Below are positions 27,599-36,523 of a stretch of 64,000 bases of DNA, one piece after another. The position numbers and the translations under genes were made by a program. The notes beneath the pieces are model-generated. The model did not search any database. It was not told where the DNA came from and saw only the letters and a program-made list of their open reading frames with translations. The stretch lies in assembly GCF_009789535.1 (NCBI RefSeq), contig NZ_WSUT01000005.1, forward strand, positions 2,479,501 through 2,543,500. The letters run 5' to 3'. Position 1 is the first letter of the stretch; each line of letters starts with the position of its first letter. Source of the stretch: Sphingomonas carotinifaciens (GTDB taxonomy: Bacteria; Pseudomonadota; Alphaproteobacteria; Sphingomonadales; Sphingomonadaceae).

Positions 27599-29027
27599 TA
27601 GATCGCGAATGGTAGCTTCGTCATCGACGATCAGGACCGTACCGCTGCAGCTGTCCGGCAGCGCCGCCTCATGCTCTCCGCTCTTGTTCGACGCATCGCC
27701 ACTGTAGCGCGGCAGGTAGATGCACAAGGTCGTGCCTATGCCTACCTCGGAGTAGATGCGCACCTGGCCTCCCGATTGCCGGGCAAAGCCGTAGATCATT
27801 GATAAGTCCAGCCCCGTACCCTGTCCTATCGGTTTGGTAGTGAAGAAGGGCTCGAACGCGCGCTCGATGGTGTGTTCGTCCATGCCGCAGCCTGTGTCGG
27901 TGACGCAAATCGACAGATACTGCCCTGGTAGCAGGTCCCGCTCACGCCCGCTGCGGTCATCCAGCCACTTGTTGGCCGTCTCGATGGTGATGCGGCCGCC
28001 TTCAGGCATGGCGTCTCGCACGTTGATGCACAGGTTGAGGATCGGATTCTCAAGCTGGCCGGCATTGATGTTAGCCGTCCACAGGCCACCGGCGCCGACG
28101 ATCTCCAACGTGTTCTCGGGACCGATCGTACGTCGGAGGAGATCCTCCAGGCCGGCGATCAGCCGGTTGATGTCGGTGGGCTTGGGGTCGAGGGTCTGGC
28201 GGCGTGAGAAGGCGAGCAGACGCTGCGTCAGGGAGGCGGCACGTCGGCCGGCTCCTTGCGCCGCGAGAACGAGGCGATCGAGATCATCGATCCGGCCTTT
28301 CGCCACCCGGTGCTGCAGGAGCTCGAGATTGCCCATCACGCCGGTCAGAAGATTGTTGAAGTCGTGAGCAAGACCGCCGGTCAGCTGTCCAACCGCCTCC
28401 ATCTTCTGCGTCTGGCGGAGCGATTCTTCGATCCGCTCCTGATCGGTGAGATCGCGGCCGATGATGTAGAAGAGATTGGACTTCACGTCGGAAACGGCGG
28501 TCCACATGACCGTGCGCGTGGTGCCATCACTTGCCAGCACATGATCGACGAAGCCGGTCACCATCTCACCCTGGGCAAGCGTGGCGACGACGTTCGCCGT
28601 TTCGGCGTGATCGGCAATCTCGATGAACGGACGGGTCAGCAGTTCGTCCTTGGTCCAGCCGAGCAGCCGTGCCTAGGCCGGATTGACCTGGATGCGGTAG
28701 CCGTCGAGCCGAGCCGTTGCCATCAGGTCGTTGGTCAGCTGCCACACGCGGTCACGTTCGGCGGTGCGTTCCTCGACGCGCTGTTTCAGAATTTTCGTTT
28801 GCGGCATGAAGGTCCGCCTGACTCTTCTTCAGAGCGGCGTCGGCCAGCACCCGCTCGGTGGCTTCGGTGGTGACGATGAACAGGCCGGCGATCTCACCAT
28901 CGCCGTCGAGAACGCGCGAATAGGAGAAGGTGAACCAGGTGTCTGCCGGGCGTCCAAGCGGACCTGTCTCTTGCTGAACGAGCTGCCGCCGCTCGTGAAT
29001 GAGCGCCATCAGCGGGGGGCGCAACAA

Positions 29028-29365
29028 ATTCTGTCGATAGGATAATTTACCGTATCGTCAGTTATATCACTGAATATCAATCGGATAAGACAACATAATG
29101 CCATGATCATACAAGGTCGCATGGAATATCTGTCATATCGATCGGCTTCACCCAAGCATTGACGCTAGAGCCGATTGAGCCAAATGACGTGATCAATTGC
29201 CTACCTCTGGGAAAAAGTAAGTCGCCCTTACGCTTTGTTGCCAATCCGCAACGCCCGCTTCTCTCATGCAATTATCCCATACATCACGCTTGACCAAGCT
29301 AATGAATGTCGGACAAGTTAAATGACTGATCCGGGAAAATCGGGCGGTTACACGAGGGGATTGCC
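29028..29365. other. AT-richer intergenic region upstream of the large receptor
   Basis: No gene. This 335-bp stretch is clearly richer in A and T than the flanks and presumably holds the promoter of the 995-residue receptor. No convincing Fur or LacI-type palindrome was found. Confidence 0.5.
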
Positions 29366-32353
29366 ATGTTTCGCTTCATGTTGCTCACGTCAGCCGCTGC
29401 CGTGGCCTTATGCCCGATGCCATCATTTGCTCAGAGCAGTTCTGCGGATACCAGGGCGGCAACGACCAAGGATGATGCCTCTATTGAGGATCAAGCGCCT
29501 CTTGCCCAAGATCGCTCGGTGGCAAACGCGGAAGGTCGCAGTCCGGGAGTGGAGGCCACGCAGAATATCGATCAGCCTGTCGATGCAGCCGACATCGTCA
29601 TCACCGGCTATCGAGCCAGCCTAGGTACCGCTCAGCAGATCAAACGAAACTCGGATGCGATCCTCGACGCAGTGGTCGCGCAAGACATCGGTAAGCTGCC
29701 AGATAATACAGCTGCCGAATCACTTGCCCGAATTACCGGCGTTCAGGTGACGAGAGGTAGCGACGAAGTAACGGGGGTTCTGGTACGTGGCCTCCCCAAC
29801 GTCGCCACAACCTTCAACGGCCGCGACATCTTCACTGCCGAGCTTCGCCGATCCCAGCTTCAGGATTTTCCGGCCGGCGTGCTGGCGGGGCTGGAGGTAT
29901 ACAAGTCGGGCACGGCCGATTTGCTCGAGCCCGGGCTGGCCGGGCTCGTCAACGTCCGCTCGAACCGCCCGTTCGATTTCTCCGAGAAGTTCGTCGTCGC
30001 TGGAGGCATTCGCGGTACGTACAACGACCAGAGCAAGAAATACGACCCCTTGGGCAATATCCTGGTCAGCGCACGGAGCGATACGGCGCTGGGCGAGATC
30101 GGCGTGCTGGTCAACGCCTCCTACGCGCAAGCTCAATATCGCAACGCCGTGCGCTGGGCGAGTGGCTTTGTCCCAACTGAACTGCCGGCAGGAGTGACGG
30201 TGAGCCCGGCGTCAGTCGGGCGCGCGTTCCGCATTCCCGAACGTGTCGGCGTCTACAATGACAGCGGTAAGCGCTGGCGTCCGGCGGTCAATGCCAGCGT
30301 CCAGTGGAAGCCCGCCGACAATCTTGAGGTCTATTACGACTTCCTTTTCCAGGGTTTCCGCGGACGTTTGGCCAACGACCTATTCGAGACGTCGCTCATC
30401 AACAACAACGCTCAACTTTCCAACGTCGTCCTGCGCGACGGCGTACCTGATCAGGTGCAGACGCTGACCAAGACCGGTGGCGAGCGCGGACAAGCGTTCC
30501 GTAGCACCGTCAACAACAACACCAACACCTATCAGTCTGCTGGCGGCCTGAAGTGGAATGTCGGTCGCGCGCGGATTTCCACCGATCTGGCATATACACG
30601 CAGCCAATATGACGCCAGCGAGTACAGCTTCGACATGTCGCAGAGCAGTCCGACGCGGGTCGATGTCAACTTCTTCACGAACGGCGGCAGCGCCTTCGAC
30701 CTGCCCGGCTATGATCGTGAGAACGCAGCCAACTATCGCTGGCGTGGGTATTTCGAGAGCCTGTATGTCGCTAAAGGTGCAGGATGGCAGTGGCGCGGCG
30801 ACGTTGAACTCGACACCGACGTATCCCTATTTCCGCGGCTACAGATCGGGGCTCGCTGGACTGACCGGGACGCGTCGCTGGAGCGAGGTAATCGCTACGC
30901 CTACACCGAGACCCTGAACATACCGCTGGCCGATACGCCCGCCGGCGCTCTGGCACTGACCCCGGATGCTTTCCGTGGCAATGTACAGGGCTGGACAAGC
31001 TGGCTGATGCCGAGCCGTCAGGGGATTGAGGGTAATGCCGCGGCACTGCGCGAATTCTCGCGGCAGGCACTGATCCGCATCGTGGCGGCAAACCCGAATG
31101 ATGGCGGCTACCGCGACTCGTTGAACCGCTTCTCGGTACCAAACGTACAACTCGATCCGTTCCAGGCATTTTACGCTAAAGAACAGACATACGCCTTTTA
31201 TGGTCAGGCCAAGTACGAGTTCGACATTGGCAGCTTCAGTTTCGACGGCCTGGTAGGCGCGCGTGCTGTCAACACGGTCGGGCAGTACACCGGACGAGGC
31301 ACCTTGCCTGTGGTCGTCAACGGCGTCGTGCAGACCGATGCGAATGGGATCCCGATCACGGCGGCCCAGGATGTGCAGGTGCGCCAGAACTTCATCGACG
31401 TTCTCCCGAACGTCAGCTTGCGCATCCGGCCAACCGACAAGCTGCAGATCCGGTTCGGCTTCACCAAGACGCGGACAGTGCCTGACTTCGGTCAGCTGAA
31501 TCCAGCATTCTCGATAACGCCCAACCAGTCGCCGCGACCTGGCACCGTTATCACCAATCCCGATGGCACCACCACCGTAGTGACTCAACCTGCCAACGAT
31601 CCACGTTTCTCCGCGGGCCTGCAAGGACGTCCGGATTATTTCGGCAGCGGCGGCAATCCCAACCTTGCGCCGCTCACCTCAAACAATTTCGACGCCACGA
31701 TCGAATATTACTTCTCGAGAAACGCCTCGATCACCGCCGCCTTCTTCTACCGCGACCTGTTCGGCTTCTTTAACAATTACGTGCAGCGTTTCCGTGATCC
31801 GGTGTACGGGCTCGTTGAGGTCAATCGCCCGCTCAATGCCGGAGCGGGCCGCATCAGGGGCGTGGAGGTAGGTGGGCAAACCTTCCTGGACTTCCTGCCC
31901 GGGCTGCTTAGTGGCTTCGGCGTACAGGCCAACGCAACCTACCTTGATGGACAACAACGTTTTCCGGTCGATCTGATTCCCGCAAGCGAGTTGCCGCCGT
32001 TCGTTGCGATCCCCAGCCTGTCCAAGTGGAGCTACAACGCGGCGCTATTCTACGAAAAGGGCACGGTATCGACCCGGCTGTCCTATAATGGCCGCTCCCG
32101 TTTCCTGAACGGCAACCTTGTTGTTGATGGAGTATATTCGGGTGAAGGCACCGAGAACATCACTCGCCTCGACTTCTCGTTCAACTACACGCCGATCAAG
32201 CAAATAACGCTGACCCTTGATGCAGCGAACCTGCTGGCACAGCCATTTCGCAACTACGCGCAGTATGCGGTGAACGGCGAAAGCCGCTTCTACCCTCGCG
32301 ACGTTCGCGACGAGGGTCGCTATTACGGTATCGGGGCACGGTTCCGGTTCTGA
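29366..32353 (+). CDS. TonB-dependent receptor, large (TIGR01782-like)
   Basis: A 995-residue receptor, longer than the siderophore receptors in the window. Signal peptide (MLLTSAAAVALCPMPSFAQ), a ~55-residue spacer, TonB box region DAADIVITGYRASL, then the QIKRNSDAILDAVVAQDIGKLPDNTAAESL block that defines the Caulobacter/sphingomonad sugar-type receptor family. A plug with VLVRGLPNVATTFNGRDIF follows, and a barrel ending EGRYYGIGARFRF. AGGGG lies upstream of the ATG. Such receptors usually import oligosaccharides or other non-iron substrates. No hydrolase is adjacent, so the ligand is open. Confidence 0.9.
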   Translation: MFRFMLLTSAAAVALCPMPSFAQSSSADTRAATTKDDASIEDQAPLAQDRSVANAEGRSPGVEATQNIDQPVDAADIVITGYRASLGTAQQIKRNSDAILDAVVAQDIGKLPDNTAAESLARITGVQVTRGSDEVTGVLVRGLPNVATTFNGRDIFTAELRRSQLQDFPAGVLAGLEVYKSGTADLLEPGLAGLVNVRSNRPFDFSEKFVVAGGIRGTYNDQSKKYDPLGNILVSARSDTALGEIGVLVNASYAQAQYRNAVRWASGFVPTELPAGVTVSPASVGRAFRIPERVGVYNDSGKRWRPAVNASVQWKPADNLEVYYDFLFQGFRGRLANDLFETSLINNNAQLSNVVLRDGVPDQVQTLTKTGGERGQAFRSTVNNNTNTYQSAGGLKWNVGRARISTDLAYTRSQYDASEYSFDMSQSSPTRVDVNFFTNGGSAFDLPGYDRENAANYRWRGYFESLYVAKGAGWQWRGDVELDTDVSLFPRLQIGARWTDRDASLERGNRYAYTETLNIPLADTPAGALALTPDAFRGNVQGWTSWLMPSRQGIEGNAAALREFSRQALIRIVAANPNDGGYRDSLNRFSVPNVQLDPFQAFYAKEQTYAFYGQAKYEFDIGSFSFDGLVGARAVNTVGQYTGRGTLPVVVNGVVQTDANGIPITAAQDVQVRQNFIDVLPNVSLRIRPTDKLQIRFGFTKTRTVPDFGQLNPAFSITPNQSPRPGTVITNPDGTTTVVTQPANDPRFSAGLQGRPDYFGSGGNPNLAPLTSNNFDATIEYYFSRNASITAAFFYRDLFGFFNNYVQRFRDPVYGLVEVNRPLNAGAGRIRGVEVGGQTFLDFLPGLLSGFGVQANATYLDGQQRFPVDLIPASELPPFVAIPSLSKWSYNAALFYEKGTVSTRLSYNGRSRFLNGNLVVDGVYSGEGTENITRLDFSFNYTPIKQITLTLDAANLLAQPFRNYAQYAVNGESRFYPRDVRDEGRYYGIGARFRF

Positions 32354-32426
32354 AGAACCGCGCTCCACCGTTTCGAATAGAAAGGAGTGAATAGGCCGAG
32401 CTGGCTGTCTGATAAGAGATGCCTGT

Positions 32427-32459
32427 GGCGTAAGCGTCGCCGGAAGCGACGCTTACGCC
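32427..32459 (+). terminator. Strong stem-loop after the receptor gene
   Basis: A perfect 14-bp stem (GGCGTAAGCGTCGC / GCGACGCTTACGCC) with a 5-base loop CGGAA, 73 bp after the receptor stop. There is no T-tract, so it may be a Rho-assisted terminator or an mRNA 3' stabiliser. Confidence 0.55.
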
Positions 32460-32518
32460 GACATCTGCTAAGGCATGCGGGATAAGCATGTATGCAAGAT
32501 TGGCCAGTCATGGAACAG

Positions 32519-32580
32519 TGACCCACTTCCCGCCATTCAGCGGCCTTGTTGCGCTTCCCAACTTCGCCCGATCGTTCATG
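32519..32580 (-). repeat. Dispersed ~60-bp two-part repeat, copy 3
   Basis: Minus strand ATGAACGATCGGGCGAAG, TTGGGAAGCG, then GCCGCTGAATGGCGGGAAG and TGGGTC. It lies between the receptor stem-loop and the IS1182-family element. Confidence 0.65.
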
Positions 32581-32638
32581 TGAACTGATCAAGCCCTCGA
32601 TGAGCCGCGAAGACCATCGCTGAACGACGTGAATTTGG

Positions 32639-34169
32639 AGATTGTGTTGAAGAAGTCGGGGTATTGGCCGGGTGCGAGCGGCAGAGGGTTTGCGCTGAAC
32701 GGATCTGACCAGCTCAGGCCGGTAGCGGCTGCGTCGGCATCGGGATGAGCTTGGCCACCTTGCGGAGGTTCTGAGCGGTGGCTGCCATATGGAACTTGTC
32801 CTTGGCACCGTTTGGACCGCGCAGGCGCAATCGGTCGAGCTTCAGTATGCGTTTGAGGTGCGCGAACAGCATCTCGACCTTCTTCCGCTGGCGCCGCGAA
32901 GTGACGTAGGCGTCGGTGGTGGCGATATCGCGGGCCAGGTCGCGACCCCCTTCGTGGATCGAACGGGTGACCTTGCGCGCCGGCATGTTGGGCGTGCAGC
33001 GTTCCCGCAGGGCGCAGCCGCCACAATCCTGCTGCCGGGCGCGATAGCGGATGAAGCCGTCCTGGCCGACATCGCTCCGCATCGTTGTGAAGTTGCGGTT
33101 CCTGGGGCGCAGGCGCTTGCCGCCGGGGCAGACGTAGCTGTCGTCGTCATGGTCGTAGGTGAAGGCATCGCGCTCGAACCTGCCGTCGCGGCGGGCGGAC
33201 TTGTCGAACACCGGGATGTGCGGTTGGTTGTCGCGCTCGTGGACCAGCCAAGCGAGCATCTCGGCCGAGCCGTAGGCAGTGTCGGCGGCCAGCCGCTCGG
33301 GCCAGACGCCGAGGCGGTCCTGCACCCGCGCGATCATGCGCTTGCACGCGGTCACCTCGGCCTGACGTACCGCGGTGCTCGCTTCTACGTCCATGATAAC
33401 GGCGTGGTCGAGGTCGATCAGGTAGTTGGTCGAGTAGGCGTAGAAGGCCGCCCCGCGATGCGCGCTCGTCCAGCGCGATGCCGGATCGGCCGGCGCCAGA
33501 TACTTGGGCACCACCGGCGTCGCCGCGCCGAACGCGGCATCGTCGAGCACCGCCAGATACTCGCGCACCGCACGACTGTCGGCGTCCGGCGGCACGCCGT
33601 CGCTGCCCGGCCCGCCGGGCTGGTGGTTGGCATCGGCGCGGATCAGGCTGGCGTCGACCGCGAACTCTTCGCCGCCCACCAGTCCCTCGACCATGCAGCG
33701 CGCGACCGTCGTCTCGAACAAACGGCGCAACAGGTCGCTGTCGCGAAAGCGCCCGTGGCGGTTCTTCGAGAAGGTCGAGTGGTCCGGCACGTCGCCCTCC
33801 AGCCCCAACCGGCAGAACCAGCGATAGGCTAGGTTCAGATGCACCTCGTCGCACAGCCGCCGCTCGGACCGGATGCCCATGCAATAGCCGATGATGAGCA
33901 TCCGGATCATCAATTCCGGATCGATCGAGGGGCGACCTGTGTCGCTGTAGAAGGACTTCAGATCCTTGCGGATGCCCGACAAATCCACGAACCGGTCGAT
34001 CGAGCGCAGCAGATGATCCGCCGGCACGTGCCGCTCCAGGCTGAAGCTGTAGAACAGCGCCTCCTGTGCCACCGTCCGCTCGCCCATCATCGGCCCGTCT
34101 CCGCTCACTTCCCGGAGATTGAATCAGACCACCGACACCACTGCAAGCGAGCCCTTCTCAACACAATCT
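32639..34169 (-). mobile_element. IS1182-family insertion sequence, intact
   Basis: About 1531 bp between inverted ends AGATTGTGTTGA (32639) and its complement TCAACACAATCT ending at 34169. It encloses one full-length transposase. A target duplication could not be seen. Confidence 0.75.
32714..34090 (-). CDS. IS1182-family transposase
   Basis: A full-length transposase (about 458 residues from the ATG at 34090; a GTG six codons earlier is possible). Family blocks: N-terminal HVPADHLLRSIDRFVDLSGI, FSKNRHGRFRDSDLLRRLFE, VDASLIRADA (first Asp), LAADTAYGSAEMLAWLV (second Asp), the Cys-rich DCGGCALRERC segment and the final RRQRKKVEMLFAHLKRIL with the catalytic Glu. The frame is unbroken, so the element may be active. 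The wreck at 5292-6165 belongs to the same family. Confidence 0.93.
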   Translation of the reverse strand: MMGERTVAQEALFYSFSLERHVPADHLLRSIDRFVDLSGIRKDLKSFYSDTGRPSIDPELMIRMLIIGYCMGIRSERRLCDEVHLNLAYRWFCRLGLEGDVPDHSTFSKNRHGRFRDSDLLRRLFETTVARCMVEGLVGGEEFAVDASLIRADANHQPGGPGSDGVPPDADSRAVREYLAVLDDAAFGAATPVVPKYLAPADPASRWTSAHRGAAFYAYSTNYLIDLDHAVIMDVEASTAVRQAEVTACKRMIARVQDRLGVWPERLAADTAYGSAEMLAWLVHERDNQPHIPVFDKSARRDGRFERDAFTYDHDDDSYVCPGGKRLRPRNRNFTTMRSDVGQDGFIRYRARQQDCGGCALRERCTPNMPARKVTRSIHEGGRDLARDIATTDAYVTSRRQRKKVEMLFAHLKRILKLDRLRLRGPNGAKDKFHMAATAQNLRKVAKLIPMPTQPLPA

Positions 34170-34261
34170 ACTGAAAGCCGTCCTTCGCCGCCGAAGGCTA
34201 GAATGACGGCTTTGTCCCACCTCTCGCCATTTCCTTCATCGCTGGTCGAGGGGTCGGGCGA

Positions 34262-34323
34262 ACATGGATGGACGTCCGAAGTTGGGGAGCACGAAACGAC
34301 CGCTGAATGTCGTATTGTGGGTC
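34262..34323 (+). repeat. Dispersed ~60-bp two-part repeat, copy 4
   Basis: ACATGGATGGACGTCCGAAG, TTGGGGAGCA, then CCGCTGAATGTCGTATTG and TGGGTC. It lies just outside the IS1182-family element, on the opposite side to copy 3 and in the opposite orientation. Confidence 0.65.
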
Positions 34324-34726
34324 CAAGGAGGCGTAGCAGTTCACGCGCGATTGTGGACGTTCTCGTGCTAAGCTCTGTCTATGACGGGTCTTCGCCAAGA
34401 AACCTTCGACATTTTGGTTGCATGCCGGGATCTGTTGGCGTTCACGCTGCCGACCAGCAACCGTTACTCGGTGATCTCATTGCACCGTTCGAGTAGATGG
34501 CCAGCTTGCTATTTCGTAGGGTTGAAGAACTAAAGCTGGAACACGGCTTCGCTGACCCGGACGTGACCATATACGACTCGCGCCTCGGCTAAAAACCCGG
34601 TACTATCTCAGCGGCTGCAACGTACGTCTCTCCGAATGCCTTATCTTGACGTCCTCCCTATTTTCTCCAAGCTGAGTAAGAGTTTTCCGGCCCTTTCGAA
34701 TCTTGCGGGCAAGGAGCAGGGACACG

Positions 34727-34860
34727 AAAAAGTCGAGGTAGACGGAAGAGCAGATGGCCTTTGTGCTGAAGTAGGCAGAGACGGGCACGCCGGTGGCCGA
34801 GGTTATTCGGAGAATGAGCGTATCGGAGCAGACGTTCTATCGCTGGACGAGCAGCGCAAC
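34727..34860 (+). pseudogene. IS3-family orfA fragment
   Basis: One frame reads KSR-stop-TEEQMAFVLK-stop-AETGTPVAEVIRRMSVSEQTFYRW, the N-terminal HTH of IS3-family OrfA proteins, with two stops. The element ends abruptly after TFYRW. It differs from the two complete IS3 copies elsewhere in the window. Confidence 0.75.
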
Positions 34861-35067
34861 CTCGCGATCGGCCCCCGTCCTGCTCAGTGGTGCAGGCATC
34901 GCCGTATCGGCCGTCACGTGCCATTTTTTGAACTCGACATTCCGTTCGGAACCGACGCTCGACATCGTTGTCGCGGCAGCAGTGCCAGCCGACGAGAGGC
35001 CCTCCATTGCGAATATAGATGACGACGCAAGCGCGAGCGCAACAATGAGCAATCCTGATCCCCTCAA
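34837..35067 (-). CDS. Possible small exported protein, C-terminus lost
   Basis: A 76-residue frame beginning (TTG) with a credible signal peptide (LLIVALALASSSIFAMEG) and followed by a polar Ser/Thr/Ala-rich part. Its last ~8 codons overlap the IS3 scrap on the other strand, so the original C-terminus was probably replaced. No family recognised; it could be chance. Confidence 0.25.
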   Translation of the reverse strand: MRGSGLLIVALALASSSIFAMEGLSSAGTAAATTMSSVGSERNVEFKKWHVTADTAMPAPLSRTGADREVALLVQR

Positions 35068-35170
35068 GATTGTCGCAAAAACCGATGCTCATGTCGTTCC
35101 GTTCGCTTTGTGGTTTGTCGCCGGATCGCGACCGGCCGAACCGCCAACCAGCCTGGAAGTAGTTGGAGGA

Positions 35171-36523
35171 TCACCGTTCATGGAAGGATCGAGATGTCGC
35201 GTCGGTGAGGGGATCGAGGAAATATTGTAGGGCCGTTCGGGGTCGAAGCTTGGCGGTAACCTGCACGGGGACGCCGGGGCGGATGCCGGTGTCTGCGCCG
35301 CGAACCTTGCGTAGCAGCGCCACCTGCCGATCCGGCACGACGATCTCGGCGGTGAAGTAGCTGGCACCGGTCGCCTGGTCGTGGAGGCTGTCGGCGGAAA
35401 GCGTGTGGATCGTACCGACGAGCATCGGAAGGTCGCGTTCGTGGAGCGACAGGAACTTCACCTCCGCCTCTCGGCCGGCAGCGACGCCGTCGATGTCTTC
35501 CGGTGCGAAGCGTGCGCTGACGACGAGCGGCGCGGCGTCCGGAACGATCTCGAGCAGATCCTGTCCGGGCTGAACGACCGCACCGGGCGAGAAAAGCCTC
35601 AAGTTGACGACGCGTCCCGCAACCGGCGCGCGCACCATGGTACGCTCAACCTGGTCGCGCGCCGCCGCGAGCCGCGGTAGCGCTTCGTTCAGGCGGAACT
35701 GCGTGTCGCGCAGCAGCGTGGCGGCATCGTCGGCCGCCTTGCGCTCGACCTCGGCAGTCTGCTGCTGCGTGGCGGCGATCTGCTGTCCTAGCGCTGCGTT
35801 GCGCGCCACGTAGTCCGCGTTGCTGCCGGCAAGCTCGGCGATCGACCGTTCGAGCGCGCGCACGCTGTTCCGCGACACCACGCCCTGCTCGGCGAGGCGG
35901 CGGGTGCTCTCCAGTTGCGCCTGCAGCGAGGCGCGCTGCACCGAGGTGGCGTCGACCTGGGCATCGAAGCCGCGGCGCTGCTCAGCGATCTGTCCGCGCT
36001 GCCGCCCCAGGACGCCTCTCGTCGCGGCCAGGAGCGCGCCGCGCGCGCGCGCCTGCGCCAATTGCAGTCGCTGTGCGCGCTCGATCAGCATGCGATCCGG
36101 CCCGCCCGCGATGGCAAACTCCGCTGGCCAGCGGATCGGCCCACCCTCGATTTCGGCCTGAAGCCGCGCGCGTTGCGCCTGAAGGTCAATGACCGTGCTC
36201 GCCAGCGCTCGCTCGTTCGCGACCGCCTCTGCGGCGGACAGTCGGACCAGCACCTGCCCCGCAGCAACGTGTTGCCCCTCCCGGACCGCGATCGTCTCGA
36301 CATTGCCGCCGGCGCGGTTTTGCACCACCTTACGATTCCCCGCCACTACGACCTGCCCCTGCCCGAAGGCGGCGGCGTCAAGCCGCGTCACCGCCGACCA
36401 GCCGATCAATACCACGAAGAAAAGAAATGCCGTGACCCCGCCGACAAGCAGCGCGCGCTGCGGCGAGTCTTGTAGCTGCGCGGTGGCGGTCGGCAGCATG
36501 GGGTCGGAAGCGGCAGGAATCAT
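35171..36523 (-). CDS. Type I secretion membrane-fusion protein, HlyD/PrtE family
   Basis: A 450-residue periplasmic adaptor that joins the inner-membrane ABC exporter to TolC. One N-terminal membrane helix (about 27-47, ALLVGGVTAFLFFVVLIGW), a lipoyl-like half-motif (NVETIAVREGQHVAAGQVLVRL), a long coiled-coil hairpin (about 85-290, many Gln/Arg/Ala heptads), the second lipoyl half (MVRAPVAGRVVNLRLF then PGAVVQPGQDLLEIVPD), and a C-terminal beta domain ending in RPRTALQYFLDPLT. Its ATG overlaps the ABC gene stop (ATGA). It is the last gene of the protease-secretion operon. Confidence 0.93.
   Translation of the reverse strand: MIPAASDPMLPTATAQLQDSPQRALLVGGVTAFLFFVVLIGWSAVTRLDAAAFGQGQVVVAGNRKVVQNRAGGNVETIAVREGQHVAAGQVLVRLSAAEAVANERALASTVIDLQAQRARLQAEIEGGPIRWPAEFAIAGGPDRMLIERAQRLQLAQARARGALLAATRGVLGRQRGQIAEQRRGFDAQVDATSVQRASLQAQLESTRRLAEQGVVSRNSVRALERSIAELAGSNADYVARNAALGQQIAATQQQTAEVERKAADDAATLLRDTQFRLNEALPRLAAARDQVERTMVRAPVAGRVVNLRLFSPGAVVQPGQDLLEIVPDAAPLVVSARFAPEDIDGVAAGREAEVKFLSLHERDLPMLVGTIHTLSADSLHDQATGASYFTAEIVVPDRQVALLRKVRGADTGIRPGVPVQVTAKLRPRTALQYFLDPLTDATSRSFHER

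Larger units (their letters stand above)
26432..29027 (-). pseudogene. Hybrid histidine kinase, truncated, mutated and split by an IS
   Basis: Reading on the minus strand: a PAS-like part (WFTFSYSRVLDGDGEIAGLF), a frameshift near 28800, a second PAS (LDGYRIQVNPA) with a TAG in place of a probable Trp codon at ~28674, HisKA (VGQLTGGLAHDFNNLLTGVM), HATPase (DTGCGMDEHTIERAFEPFF) and the start of a receiver domain (VLIVDDEATIRDL). An IS5-family element (26749-27598) interrupts the receiver. It resumes as VDEVLDEVGYTVIGAADGAA with another stop after GLPNGMNGR, and ends KVNEMMT at 26432. The N-terminus upstream of 29027 is missing. The segment 27602-28564 could still yield a HisKA-HATPase protein from an internal start. 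Confidence 0.85.
34170..35170. other. Kilobase of non-coding and remnant DNA between IS1182 and the secretion operon
   Basis: It contains a dispersed repeat copy (34262-34323), an IS3 orfA scrap (34727-34860) and a possible exported peptide frame on the minus strand (34837-35067). The stretch 34324-34720 shows nothing I can assign. Confidence 0.5.
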
